From Lachnospiraceae bacterium (lineage in GTDB: Bacteria; Bacillota; Clostridia; Lachnospirales; Lachnospiraceae): a DNA stretch of 64,000 nt. This document shows positions 9,103 to 18,117 of this stretch, piece by piece. The stretch lies in NCBI GenBank assembly GCA_910575255.1, contig CAJTEM010000011.1, positions 62,001 through 126,000 of the forward strand. The letters run 5' to 3'. Every line of letters starts with the position of its first letter. The stretch's first letter is position 1. The notes under the pieces are model-generated. The model ran no database searches. It was not told the DNA's origin and saw only the letters and a list, made by a program, of their open reading frames with translations. The position numbers and the translations under genes were made by a program.

Positions 9103-9131
9103 TTGACATTGAAAAAAGGTTGAGGCATAAT
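9103..9131 (+). promoter_or_regulatory. SigmaA promoter of the fla/che operon
   Basis: TTGACA (9103-9108), a 17-base spacer and CATAAT (9126-9131) lie about 170 bases before flgB. It is the only good promoter in this gap, so it probably drives the long + strand flagellar operon, with a leader of about 160 nt. A Sigma28-type motif was not found here. Confidence 0.8.
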
Positions 9132-9297
9132 ATGTTATGTATGAAAATCGGTTGGGGAAGGGGAATTTACTTTTTTACATCTGTGCATCCCCTGCTTTTG
9201 CCTGTATTTTTTACGCAGTGAAGAAACTGGAAAATGAATCCTATTGAAAAGAACCGGGATATAGAGGAAAATAAAAAGGAAAGGGAGACCGAAAACT

Positions 9298-9690
9298 ATG
9301 GAAGCGATTTACGGGAATGGCATTGCCTTATCAGAAAAGGTGCTTGACTATCTCTGGGGAAGGCAGGCCGTGTCACTGAACAATGTTGCGAATGTGGATA
9401 CGCCGGGATTTAAGTCCCAGTATGTAACCTTTGAGGAAGAGATGAGCAGACGTCTGTCGCGGGCCAGCGCCTCAGATCAGTCTCCGAAGAAGGCGGTGTC
9501 CCGCGCGATTGAGGCTTCGAGATCCCGGCTGAATACGACCTGGACGGAATCAAGCAGGCTTGACGGCAACAACGTGGATATGGACCAGGAGCAGGTGGAG
9601 ATCGTCCGGACAGCGTATCAGTATCAGTACATGCTGAATTCGATTACGAATGATATCAACCGCCTCAGAAACGCGGCGAAGACCTTCTAA
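9298..9690 (+). CDS. flgB: Flagellar basal-body rod protein FlgB
   Basis: Proximal rod subunit of the flagellum, exported by the flagellar type III system. The 130-residue protein has the rod signature SLNNVANVDTPGFKS near residue 28-42 and the C-terminal amphipathic helix (VRTAYQYQYMLNSITNDINR) that packs with other rod proteins. The start ATG 9298 follows GGAAAGGGAGACC. It is first in the fla/che operon. Its usual partner flgC is not next but at 23092. Confidence 0.93.
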   Translation: MEAIYGNGIALSEKVLDYLWGRQAVSLNNVANVDTPGFKSQYVTFEEEMSRRLSRASASDQSPKKAVSRAIEASRSRLNTTWTESSRLDGNNVDMDQEQVEIVRTAYQYQYMLNSITNDINRLRNAAKTF

Positions 9691-9724
9691 AAGACAGAGA
9701 TAGAAGCGGGAAAGAGAGGATACT

Positions 9725-10048
9725 ATGGAGGGAGCGGCATTTATCGTACCTATAACACCGTGGGGCAATATCGGTCTTAACGGTGATCTGAACCAGACAC
9801 AGAATGCGCCTACAGTGAATGCGGAGGCGTCATTGTTCAAGGATATTTTTAAAAACACATGGAATCAGGTGCAGGAGACACAGGCGGACGTGGAGCATAA
9901 GCAGTATCTGCTTTCCACCGGGCAATTGGATGATGCCCACACGCTTCCGATTGCAGAAGCGAAGGCAGGGCTGGCCGTGGATGTGATGATCGGGCTGCGC
10001 AATAAGACACTGGAGTCCTACAATGAACTCATTAAGATCAATGTCTGA
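9725..10048 (+). CDS. fliE: Flagellar hook-basal body complex protein FliE
   Basis: FliE links the MS-ring to the rod. The 107-residue protein has the family C-terminal half: TGQLDDAHTLPIAEAKAGLA then VMIGLRNKTLESYNELIKINV. A variable N-terminus precedes it. The start is ATG 9725 after AGAGAGGATACT. It directly follows flgB because flgC is missing from the standard flgB-flgC-fliE order. Confidence 0.9.
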   Translation: MEGAAFIVPITPWGNIGLNGDLNQTQNAPTVNAEASLFKDIFKNTWNQVQETQADVEHKQYLLSTGQLDDAHTLPIAEAKAGLAVDVMIGLRNKTLESYNELIKINV

Positions 10049-10107
10049 TTCCGGCGTGCTTGGGTTTGGTGCTTTGATATTATTATGACAAAAGGTTGGA
10101 TAAAAAG

Positions 10108-11850
10108 GTGCAGAATTGGAAAGAAAGCTGGCAGAATATACCAGAAAAGACCCGGACTCTGATCAAGGTAATCGCAGGGGGGACTGTGGCGATTGCCCTG
10201 ATTGCGATAATCGCGTTGAATATGGGGAAGGACAGGGATTACAGCACGTTGTTTACGGGGCTGAATCAGGAGGAAGCGCAGCAGGTGGTCAGTCTTCTTC
10301 AGGATCAGGGGATTGATTACCGATATAATAATGATGGCGCCATACGGGTGCCGGCCGCCATGGTAGACCAGACAAGAGCGAACCTTCTGAGTCAGGGTTA
10401 TCCCAAGAGCGGCTTTACATATGACATGTATCTGAACAACACAGGCCTGATGACGACAGAGTCTGATAAAGAGCAGATCACCCTGTATGAACTGCAGGAT
10501 CGCCTGGGAGCGCAGATTCGGCTTTTTGAGGGAGTGCAGGACGCCAAGGTGACGATCTCTCCGGCAGGGGAGCGGCGTTTTGTGGTCGGTGACGAGGCTG
10601 AGATGAATGCGTCTGCCTCGGTGGTAGTTACCATGAATAACGGAAGTACTTTGACGCCGGAGAAGGCGCAGGCAGTCCGCGGCTTGATTTCGCATGCTGT
10701 CCGGGGGCTGAATATCACGGATGTGGCAGTGTACGATGCGGTTACCATGATTGAAGTGGGAAGCGACGGGGACGGCACATCCGGCGGGGCGAACGATCTG
10801 ACCAGCCTGACCAGTTTGGTTGAGAACAGCATCGCGGCCAACGTCAGAAGGGTTCTCGAGCAGCTTTACGGCTCGGGGAATGTGGCTGTTTCCGTCAAGG
10901 GAACCCTGAACATGGAGCGCCTCATCCAGGAGACGACGCAGTATACGACGCCGGATAAGATCGACGAAGAGGATAAGGACGGACTTCTGCAGAGAGAGCA
11001 GGTGTCTGACCAGAGTACTGTTTCCTCCGGCCAGGGGGCAGGCGGCCTGGTGGGGGCGGATGCCAATGCGGATATTCCGCGTTATACGAATCAGAATGGC
11101 AATGGACAGGTTAATGACAGTTATACGGATGCAAGCGCAACCCGGGAGTGGCTTTTCAATATTTTGAAGGAACAGCGCCAGATCGAACCAGGGGTTCTGG
11201 AGGATATTTCCATTGGCGTCATGATAACAACTACGGATACGGAGTCCGTGACACAGGAGAATCTGCTGCGCCTGGTGGCGAATTCCGCAGGCATTCCGGT
11301 GGATTCCATCGATCAGAAGGTGACGGTGTTGAGAGCGCCTGGGCCGCAGGCGGAAATGCCGACCACACCGCCGGTTGTGCCGGCAGGAGGGATAGCCGGT
11401 CTGGTAGAGGTGATTCCGCTGCCGATACTGATTGCAATCGGCGCAGGGATTCTGCTGCTGGTTCTGCTGCTGATTCTGCTGCTGCTCCGCTCCGGACGTA
11501 AGAAGAAGGAAGAAGTGGTGATGGCAGGCGACGACTTCATTGACGGCGACCAGACGTTGGATGAGCTGACGGCTGAGCCGGGGGAAGAGACCGGGCTGAC
11601 GGCCGGCGAGGATGAGATGCCGGGAGGTGTCGGGTTGTCTGAGGAAGAAGAGGAAGAGGATGAATTTGCCAAGAGCGAAGAGATTCTGAATCTTCGTATG
11701 CAGCGCAGCCTGCGACTGAAGCAGAATATTTCGGAATTCGTGGATCAGAATCCGCAGATTGCAGCGAAGCTGGTACAGAACTGGCTGAGCGGAGAGGAGG
11801 AGTTGAGCGATGGCGCAAAGCATAGAGGAGCTCGAAAGCAGTCTCGATAA
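10108..11850 (+). CDS. fliF: Flagellar MS-ring protein FliF
   Basis: Forms the membrane-embedded MS-ring on which the rotor and export gate assemble. It is about 580 residues: N-terminal membrane segment (about 25-45), ring-building domains with LNQEEAQQVVSLLQDQGIDY and LFEGVQDAKVTISPAGER, a second membrane segment near 455 and an acidic cytoplasmic tail binding FliG. No in-frame ATG precedes the conserved region. Candidate starts are TTG 10096 and GTG 10108; I prefer GTG 10108 because AAAAGG lies about 12 bases upstream. The end overlaps fliG by 41 bases, suggesting coupling. Confidence 0.92.
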   Translation: MQNWKESWQNIPEKTRTLIKVIAGGTVAIALIAIIALNMGKDRDYSTLFTGLNQEEAQQVVSLLQDQGIDYRYNNDGAIRVPAAMVDQTRANLLSQGYPKSGFTYDMYLNNTGLMTTESDKEQITLYELQDRLGAQIRLFEGVQDAKVTISPAGERRFVVGDEAEMNASASVVVTMNNGSTLTPEKAQAVRGLISHAVRGLNITDVAVYDAVTMIEVGSDGDGTSGGANDLTSLTSLVENSIAANVRRVLEQLYGSGNVAVSVKGTLNMERLIQETTQYTTPDKIDEEDKDGLLQREQVSDQSTVSSGQGAGGLVGADANADIPRYTNQNGNGQVNDSYTDASATREWLFNILKEQRQIEPGVLEDISIGVMITTTDTESVTQENLLRLVANSAGIPVDSIDQKVTVLRAPGPQAEMPTTPPVVPAGGIAGLVEVIPLPILIAIGAGILLLVLLLILLLLRSGRKKKEEVVMAGDDFIDGDQTLDELTAEPGEETGLTAGEDEMPGGVGLSEEEEEEDEFAKSEEILNLRMQRSLRLKQNISEFVDQNPQIAAKLVQNWLSGEEELSDGAKHRGARKQSR

Positions 11851-12868
11851 GCAGGATACGGAACCGATTACCGACCCCAGAAGCAAGGCGGCTCTGGTAG
11901 TGGTTTCTCTGGGCGCAGACCGTGCTTCTCAGATCTATAAGTATCTGAGCGAACAGGAGATTGAGGATCTTACATACGAGGTTGCCAAGCTGGGAAAGAC
12001 CGGCAACGCTCAGGTGGAGGCAGTGCTGGATGAATTCTATAAGCTCTGCCTGACCCATAAGATGATGACAGACGGCGGCCTGGATTATGCCCGGAACGTG
12101 CTGGAGAAGGCCTTTGGCGAATCGACGGCCCGGAACCTTCTGGAGAAGGTGTCCAAGACGCTTCAGTCCAAGCCTTTCAACTTCTTTATGAAGGGGGATC
12201 CGAAGGCGCTTCTGTCACTGCTCCAGAACGAGCGCGCGCAGGTGATTGCCCTGATTCTGGCTTATATGGAACCCATGCAGGCAGCCCAGGTACTGGAGGA
12301 GCTTTCGGACGAAAAGCGGATCCAGACTGTGGAAAGCATGGCACGGATGGATCGGGTATCCCCCGAAGCGATTGCGATCGTAGAGGAGGAGATGAAGAGA
12401 AAGTTTGCTACGATCATCACCAGCGAGGACAATATGAGCCTTGGCGGCGTCGATTATGTGGCTGATATGATGAACCATGTAGACCGCAGCAGTGAGCGGA
12501 AGATATTTGAAGAGCTCGATAAGCGGAATCCGGATCTGGCACAGACCATCCGCGACAAGATGTTTGTCTTCGAGAATATTCTGGATATGGACGATCGCTC
12601 GGTGCAGCGCTTTGTCCGGGACTGCGATGCCAAGGATATTGTATTCGCACTCAAGAATGCCTCCGAGGATATGCGGGCGATCTTCTTCAGCAACATGTCC
12701 AAGCGTATGGCCGAGACTGTGCGGGGCGATCTGGAGATTACCACCAATGTAAGGCTGAAGGATGTGGAAGAGGCACAGCAGCGTATCGTCAATATTATCC
12801 GGAACCTGGAGGAGCAGGGCGAAGTGATCATTAAGAAGGGAGGCGAAGATGATAACATCATCGTCTAA
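11810..12868 (+). CDS. fliG: Flagellar motor switch protein FliG
   Basis: Rotor protein that transmits stator torque and sits on FliF. The 352-residue protein has the FliG N, middle (the EERAQ-like ENERAQVIALILAYMEPMQA) and C domains; the C-terminal torque helix region reads IFEELDKRNPDLAQTIRDKM and MFVFENILDMDDRSVQRF. The start ATG 11810 is preceded by GGAGGAG and overlaps the end of fliF. It overlaps fliH by 20 bases. Confidence 0.95.
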   Translation: MAQSIEELESSLDKQDTEPITDPRSKAALVVVSLGADRASQIYKYLSEQEIEDLTYEVAKLGKTGNAQVEAVLDEFYKLCLTHKMMTDGGLDYARNVLEKAFGESTARNLLEKVSKTLQSKPFNFFMKGDPKALLSLLQNERAQVIALILAYMEPMQAAQVLEELSDEKRIQTVESMARMDRVSPEAIAIVEEEMKRKFATIITSEDNMSLGGVDYVADMMNHVDRSSERKIFEELDKRNPDLAQTIRDKMFVFENILDMDDRSVQRFVRDCDAKDIVFALKNASEDMRAIFFSNMSKRMAETVRGDLEITTNVRLKDVEEAQQRIVNIIRNLEEQGEVIIKKGGEDDNIIV

Positions 12869-13775
12869 ACGGATCATCAAACGCCCGGATACCACAGAAA
12901 AATATAATGTAGAAAGATATCTTCCGCCGACAGAGCAGTTATCCGGCGGGAGGGAGCTTGTCCAGAGAAAGCCGGTATTTCCGCATTACAGCCTGGATGG
13001 GAGGCTGAAGGAAGAGGAGGAGGTTCCGGCAGCTGTGCCGGAGTTCCAGGAACCGGAATTTCGGGAACCGGCATTCGAAATGCCTAAGGAGAGTGTGCCG
13101 GAGATTTCGGAGGAAGACGAACCCGATCCGGGAATGGAGTTTCTGGAACAGAAAAGGCAGGAGGCAGAAGAGCTTCTGGAGAAAGCTCGGCAGGAGGCTG
13201 CGCAGATTCTGGAAGAGACTGCTGTCCGCGCAAAGCAGGAGCAGGAGGAGGCCCGTGAGGTCGGGCTTCGGGAAGGATATGAAGCCGGCTATCGGGAAGG
13301 CAGGGTAAAAGCAGAAGCAGAGTGCAGAAGCGAACTGGACAGAACCCTGCAAACCTTCCGGGAGGATATGCGCCTGGCCCTGAAGTCCGTGGAGACAGCC
13401 AAGGAGCGCTGCGTCCGCACTTATCTGGAGGAGCTGAAAGACTGCGCAATCGCCATAGGTGAAAAAGTGATTCATATCAGTCTGCGATCCAGCGGTGAGG
13501 TGATCAAGCAGATGATTGTCGCGGCTACGGAAAAGCTAAAGAAGACTGCCTGGGTCAAGATTTATATTGACAAATGCGATTATGATATGATGATGGAAGC
13601 AGATGCCGACATCTTAGATGAGCTTTCTCACCTTTCCGACAACATCAAGTTCATTGTGATGGATAAGGAGGAAAGGGGCAACTGCATTATCGAGATGCCG
13701 GAGGAGATCATAGATGTAAGTGTCAATACACAGATTGAGAACATTAAGGATATATTAGAGAATGTGAGAGTATAG
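12849..13775 (+). CDS. fliH: Flagellar export ATPase regulator FliH
   Basis: Cytoplasmic stator-like protein that binds the export ATPase FliI. The 308-residue protein has a variable Pro/Glu-rich N-terminus (to about 100), a long charged coiled coil, a Gly-spaced stretch GLREGYEAGYREGRVKAE near residue 140 typical of FliH, and the conserved C-terminal domain (ending PEEIIDVSVNTQIENIKDI). It overlaps fliG by 20 bases and lies 9 bases before fliI. Confidence 0.88.
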   Translation: MITSSSKRIIKRPDTTEKYNVERYLPPTEQLSGGRELVQRKPVFPHYSLDGRLKEEEEVPAAVPEFQEPEFREPAFEMPKESVPEISEEDEPDPGMEFLEQKRQEAEELLEKARQEAAQILEETAVRAKQEQEEAREVGLREGYEAGYREGRVKAEAECRSELDRTLQTFREDMRLALKSVETAKERCVRTYLEELKDCAIAIGEKVIHISLRSSGEVIKQMIVAATEKLKKTAWVKIYIDKCDYDMMMEADADILDELSHLSDNIKFIVMDKEERGNCIIEMPEEIIDVSVNTQIENIKDILENVRV

Positions 13776-13784
13776 GAGCCGCAT

Positions 13785-15089
13785 ATGTATGAGAAGATCC
13801 CTTCTCTGATCAACAAGTCAGAGACGATCAGTCATATCGGGAAAATTGAAAATGTGGTGGGAATGTCCATGGAGGCTTCCGGCGGCCGGTCGAGTATCGG
13901 GGACATTGTGATGATCTACAATGAGGAGCAGAACCGGCAGATGCCTGCGGAGGTGGTGGGTTTTAAGGACGGAAGGATCCAGCTGATGACCTATGAGGCT
14001 ACCAGCGGGATTGCTTCCGGAAGCTTTGTACGCAATACCAGGCGTCGTCTTAAGGTTCCGGTAGGGGACTTTCTTCGCGGAAGGATTATCAACGCCCTGG
14101 GTGAGCCGATGGACGGAGGGGAGGACTTTCCGACCAACCGCCATTATACGGTCAGCAGCCCCTATATCAATCCTCTGAACCGTCCGCCGATCCGGGAACG
14201 CCTGGAGTTTGGCGTGAAAGCGATTGACGGGCTGAATACGATCGGTAAGGGACAGAGAATCGGCATTTTTGCCGGCTCCGGTGTAGGAAAGAGTACCCTG
14301 ATGGGTATGATTGCCAAAAATGTAAAAACAGATATCAATGTGATTGCCCTGGTAGGAGAGCGTGGGCGCGAGGTGCTGGAATTCATCGAGAAGGATCTGG
14401 GGGAGGAAGGTATGAAGCGTTCCGTGCTCGTGGTGGCCACCTCGGATCAGCCGGCGATGCTTCGTATGAAGTGTCCCCTGGTGGCAACTACCGTAGCGGA
14501 ATATTTTAAGGATCAGGGTTACGATGTGCTCCTGATGATGGATTCTCTTACCCGTTATGCGATGGCACAGCGGGAGATCGGTCTCGCCATTGGCGAACCA
14601 CCCATCGCCAGAGGCTATACGCCGTCTATTTACGCGGAATTTCCCAAGCTTCTGGAGCGGAGCGGGAATTTTGGAAAGGGTTCGATTACGGGTGTATATA
14701 CCGTATTAGTAGAGGGAGATGACACCAATGAACCGATTTCAGATACCGTACGCGGTATTCTGGACGGTCATATCGTTCTCAGCAGGCAGCTTGCCAATGA
14801 GAATCATTTTCCGGCCATTGACATTGGAGCCAGCATTTCCCGTCTGATGGTGGAGATTGTCTCTGAGGAGCATCAGAAAGAGGCGTCCCGTTTCCGGAAT
14901 CTGCTGGGAATTTATCAGAAAAACGCGGACCTGATTTCCATCGGCGCCTATAAAAAGGGGGCGAATCCTGCGCTCGATGAGGCGGTTTCCAAGATTAATG
15001 CGATCAATGGTTTTTTACAGCAGGGGATTCATGAGCGTTTCAGCTATGAGGAGACGCTGCAGTGTATCCGGGAAATCACGAAAAGCTGA
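13785..15089 (+). CDS. fliI: Flagellum-specific export ATPase FliI
   Basis: ATPase energising flagellar type III export, related to F1 beta. The 434-residue protein has Walker A GIFAGSGVGKST near residue 162, Walker B VLLMMDSLTRYAMAQRE, and the family stretch GEPPIARGYTPSIYAELP-like (AEFPKLLERSG). The start ATG 13785 follows AGGAGCCGCAT. It is immediately downstream of fliH and upstream of fliJ. Confidence 0.96.
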   Translation: MYEKIPSLINKSETISHIGKIENVVGMSMEASGGRSSIGDIVMIYNEEQNRQMPAEVVGFKDGRIQLMTYEATSGIASGSFVRNTRRRLKVPVGDFLRGRIINALGEPMDGGEDFPTNRHYTVSSPYINPLNRPPIRERLEFGVKAIDGLNTIGKGQRIGIFAGSGVGKSTLMGMIAKNVKTDINVIALVGERGREVLEFIEKDLGEEGMKRSVLVVATSDQPAMLRMKCPLVATTVAEYFKDQGYDVLLMMDSLTRYAMAQREIGLAIGEPPIARGYTPSIYAEFPKLLERSGNFGKGSITGVYTVLVEGDDTNEPISDTVRGILDGHIVLSRQLANENHFPAIDIGASISRLMVEIVSEEHQKEASRFRNLLGIYQKNADLISIGAYKKGANPALDEAVSKINAINGFLQQGIHERFSYEETLQCIREITKS

Positions 15090-15106
15090 CTTCGGAGGAC
15101 AGAAAG

Positions 15107-15574
15107 GTGAAAAGATTTCAGTACAGGCTGGAGACGGTGCTGGCGTATAAGACACAGGTTCTGGATAATCTCAAGACCGAGCATGCGACGATCATGCAGA
15201 AGGTGAACCGTAAGGAGGATGAGATCCGGGGGCTGAACCGGAAGCTGGCCGGATATGAGAATGAGTTTGATCAGGTTAAGGAGCAAGGGACCAGCATTGA
15301 GCATTACCGGCTGTTTGACATGTGTATCGGGCGCATGGAGGAGATCATTGATACGGAAAAGGAGCGTCTTTTAGTGCTGCAGAAGCAGGAGGATGCGAAG
15401 AAGGAAGAGGTCATCAGCGCCAAGGTAGATACCTCGCGGTATGAAAAGCTGAGGGAGAAAAAAGCATTCGAGTATCAGAAGGCGGTTGCCAGGGCAGATG
15501 AACTGTTTGTGGAGGAATTCGTATCCGGCACAGCGCTGCGGCAGAGGCAGGCATATCAGAGACAGCATCGTTAA
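15107..15574 (+). CDS. fliJ: Flagellar export chaperone/stalk protein FliJ
   Basis: A 155-residue, almost wholly alpha-helical, charged coiled-coil protein beginning MKRFQYRLETVL, the characteristic FliJ start. FliJ works with FliH and FliI in export. GTG 15107 is chosen: it fits that start and is preceded by CGGAGGACAGAAAG. An upstream in-frame start would lie inside fliI. Confidence 0.87.
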   Translation: MKRFQYRLETVLAYKTQVLDNLKTEHATIMQKVNRKEDEIRGLNRKLAGYENEFDQVKEQGTSIEHYRLFDMCIGRMEEIIDTEKERLLVLQKQEDAKKEEVISAKVDTSRYEKLREKKAFEYQKAVARADELFVEEFVSGTALRQRQAYQRQHR

Positions 15575-15794
15575 CAAGGGAACCGACCAGGCTGCCTTTC
15601 AACCATTTTCGTGAAGAGTTACAAAGAAGTATCCGTTCAAGTGTTATCGGAACTGTTGCAGAAAGAAAATATGAAGATGCAAAAAAATGTCTTAAAAAGT
15701 AGAAATTTGTATGGCACTGTGATATAATAGTTAGGATAATCCCGGCTTATGGCCGATGATTATAGATAAAAATGACTGAGGAAGGAGGAATCAG
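15575..15794 (+). other. Gap between fliJ and fliK with a short frame and promoter
   Basis: This 220-base gap is the largest inside the operon. It is AT-richer than its surroundings. A 38-codon frame from GTG 15611 to TAA 15727 exists but lacks a ribosome site, so I do not call it a gene. The extended -10 promoter at 15720 overlaps its end. No terminator hairpin was seen. Confidence 0.4.
15720..15728 (+). promoter_or_regulatory. Candidate extended -10 promoter upstream of fliK
   Basis: TGATATAAT (15720-15728) is a perfect extended -10 (TGnTATAAT). There is no clear -35 box. It lies about 65 bases before the fliK start and could give the hook-length/hook genes extra expression within the operon. 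Confidence 0.5.
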
Positions 15795-16955
15795 GTGGAA
15801 GCAGCAGGAAAGGTTCAGAGCATGGCGTCATTGAAGGCGAGCATGACAGAGCGTCCGGCTTCTCAGGATGCGTCGGTGCAGGCTAGTGATTTTACGAAGC
15901 TTTTGCAGACAAAGCAGGAATCGGCAAAGGATGCAAAGCCGGCAGCTGATGAGACGGCCGCAAGTGATAATACTGCGAAGGAGCCGGAGACAAAGCCGGC
16001 CGGAGACAAGAAGGATGACACCCAGGTCCAGGCAGAAGAGACCGGGGACAGCGGACAGCAGGAAGCGCTTGAGAAAGCGGCATTGCAGCTGTTGGCAGCC
16101 CAGATGGTGGTTGTCCCGCAGGAACAGACAGAAGCCGCGGCAGAGATGCCTGTGGAAGCTGTCCGGACAGAGACGGCGGCATTGACCGGCGAGACTCCGA
16201 TAGTGCAGGAACAGCCGACGGAAGAGTTGGGAAAGGTACAGGAGTTCTTTCGCGAGGATGTGACGGTGCCGGCAGAGGAAAAGGCGGAACCGGTGAAGGA
16301 AAGCAAGGCGGAGGAGAATCCGGAAGGCTTTCAGGTTGTAAAACCGGCCGGGGAGGAACCGAAGGCAGAGGTAAAGCCTGACACAAGAAGGCAGGAGAGC
16401 CGGGAGGATTTCCAGGACTCGGCGGCAAAGCAGGTGCAGGAGGGCAACAGCAGCGGGCAGCAGCTGGCGGGCGCCGGAGAGTTCCGGATGTCGGGACAGA
16501 CAGAGCCGGTGTTTAAGGATGCGGGACGGATGGAGAATCTGCCGCTGAAGACGACGCCGGAACATCTGCCGCAGGATCTGGGCAAGACACTGGCGGCGAG
16601 ACTGCCGGAGGCGGGAAGAACCCTGACCGTGGAGCTGGAGCCGGCTTCGCTTGGCAAGCTGACGATCCGCATGACGTATGAGGCGGGCCGGGCGGCGGTG
16701 TCTATCTTGGCGACAAATCCGCGGACACTGGAGCTTCTCAGTGAGAAGGCGGCAGAGATTGCTTCGATTCTGGAGGAGAAGACGGGACAGGAGACGGTGA
16801 TTCTGACCCAGCAGCCCCAGGAGCAGGAAGAATATCAGGAGAACAAACATGGCGGGAACGCCCAGAAAGACCAGGAGCAGGGGGAACAGGGGAAGGATGA
16901 ACAGCATTCCCGGAGCGATTCCTTTGCGCAGCAGCTGAGGCTGGGGCTGGTCTAG
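15795..16955 (+). CDS. fliK: Flagellar hook-length control protein FliK
   Basis: Secreted ruler protein that sets hook length and switches export specificity. The 386-residue protein has a long low-complexity Ala/Glu/Lys/Pro-rich N-terminal two-thirds and the conserved C-terminal domain (TLTVELEPASLGKLTIRMT then ATNPRTLELLSEKAAEIASI, about residues 275-335), then a Gln/Glu-rich tail. The start GTG 15795 follows AAGGAGGAATCA. It is upstream of flgD as in other Firmicutes. Confidence 0.88.
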   Translation: MEAAGKVQSMASLKASMTERPASQDASVQASDFTKLLQTKQESAKDAKPAADETAASDNTAKEPETKPAGDKKDDTQVQAEETGDSGQQEALEKAALQLLAAQMVVVPQEQTEAAAEMPVEAVRTETAALTGETPIVQEQPTEELGKVQEFFREDVTVPAEEKAEPVKESKAEENPEGFQVVKPAGEEPKAEVKPDTRRQESREDFQDSAAKQVQEGNSSGQQLAGAGEFRMSGQTEPVFKDAGRMENLPLKTTPEHLPQDLGKTLAARLPEAGRTLTVELEPASLGKLTIRMTYEAGRAAVSILATNPRTLELLSEKAAEIASILEEKTGQETVILTQQPQEQEEYQENKHGGNAQKDQEQGEQGKDEQHSRSDSFAQQLRLGLV

Positions 16956-16968
16956 GAAAGGAGACATA

Positions 16969-17592
16969 ATGGCAGATGCTTTATCCGTCAGCGGCAGCTC
17001 GAATCCGTATGCGACACAGTCTTTTACGGCGGAGGCCAATGACAGAAACACGATTACCATGACGGGATTTTTCCAGTTGCTGGCAACGCAGCTTCAGAAC
17101 CAGGATATGACGAATCCCATGGACAACAGCGAGATCATGAACCAGATGACCCAGATGGCGATGGTGCAGTCGATCAGCTCGATGACCGACGCCATGAAGA
17201 ATATGACTACGATTAATTCCCAGACTTATGCAGCCAGCCTGGTCGGGCAGGAAGTTACCATGGCAGTGACCGAGGAGAATTCTTACGGACAGGAAGTACC
17301 GGTGGATGTCAAATATGCCAAGGTGGAGTGGGTGAACTTCACTTCCGGGAATCCCACGATCAAAGTGGAGGGTGACGACAAGGAGTATCAGCTCAAGCAT
17401 CTGGTAGGTATGGGCCGTGTGCCGAATCCCTTTGAAGTAGAAGAGGAAGAGGATGAAGATGACGGAGGGGATGAAGACGACCTGACAGTGGATGAGTCTG
17501 ACAAGGTTACGGATACAGAAGGGGCCGATGATCCGGATAAGGATACGGACCTGGAGAATGACGTCGCGGATCCGGATGCAGATCTGATCTAA
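16969..17592 (+). CDS. flgD: Flagellar hook capping protein FlgD
   Basis: Scaffold for hook assembly. The 207-residue protein has the conserved N-terminal part FFQLLATQLQNQDMTNPMDN followed by MNQMTQMAMVQSISSM, then a short beta region. From about residue 155 it is almost continuous Asp/Glu (EEEEDEDDGGDEDDL and onward), a tail not part of the usual family. The tail may be a species-specific extension. It lies 13 bases after fliK. Confidence 0.9.
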   Translation: MADALSVSGSSNPYATQSFTAEANDRNTITMTGFFQLLATQLQNQDMTNPMDNSEIMNQMTQMAMVQSISSMTDAMKNMTTINSQTYAASLVGQEVTMAVTEENSYGQEVPVDVKYAKVEWVNFTSGNPTIKVEGDDKEYQLKHLVGMGRVPNPFEVEEEEDEDDGGDEDDLTVDESDKVTDTEGADDPDKDTDLENDVADPDADLI

Positions 17593-17645
17593 GGAGAAGC
17601 CCCGGAGACTGGCGGCAAAGGATGGTCATGGAAAGAGGAGAGATT

Positions 17646-18026
17646 ATGGATGTAAATGGAATGCGTTGTTATGAGAGCGGCAGTTCCGGCATCTCCCGCC
17701 AGCATACGGCAGTACCTGGGAACGGGGGGCGTCAGGCTGAATTTGGCGAGCTTCTCCAGGAGAAGGCAAAAGCGGGCTTGAATTTTTCAAAACATGCCAC
17801 AAAGCGCCTGAGCGAACGGGGAATCGCCGTGGACAATCAGCTGATGAGCGAGTTGGAACAGGCGGTGGAGGACGCCAGGAAAAAGGGCGCCCGTGATGTG
17901 GCCGTGATCGGCCGGCAGGGAGTATTCATCGTAAACGTACCGAATAATACCGTAGTTACCACTATGGGGCAGCAGGATATGCGGGAACGGGTGTTTACGA
18001 ATATCGACAGCGCCATCCTTTTGTAA
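17646..18026 (+). CDS. Flagellar operon protein of the TIGR02530 type
   Basis: A 126-residue protein whose C-terminal part (FSKHATKRLSERGIAVDN, then GARDVAVIGRQGVFIVNVPN and VVTTM) matches the small conserved protein found between flgD and flgE in Firmicutes fla operons. Its function is not firmly established, but its position suggests a role in hook assembly. ATG 17646 is chosen for its GAGGAGAGATT ribosome site; an upstream in-frame ATG at 17622 is less well placed. Confidence 0.8.
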   Translation: MDVNGMRCYESGSSGISRQHTAVPGNGGRQAEFGELLQEKAKAGLNFSKHATKRLSERGIAVDNQLMSELEQAVEDARKKGARDVAVIGRQGVFIVNVPNNTVVTTMGQQDMRERVFTNIDSAILL

Positions 18027-18117
18027 ACAGGACCTCGGATGAGGATGTTTCTTCTGCCTGCCGGACGGGCAGGCAGGAGGGATGGCAGCAGGAAAAGGGA
18101 AAGGAAAACAGAAAAAT

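Noticed and set aside
11810-11850. Overlap of fliF and fliG suspected as a frameshift
   Set aside because: Both proteins are complete at the junction; overlapping ends are common in this operon (fliG/fliH, fliO/fliP, birA/mutY).
10018-11886. 622-codon minus-strand frame opposite fliF
   Set aside because: The + strand encodes FliF with family motifs; the antisense frame is an effect of codon bias.
15611-15727. 38-codon frame between fliJ and fliK
   Set aside because: No ribosome site and no family; may be leader sequence.
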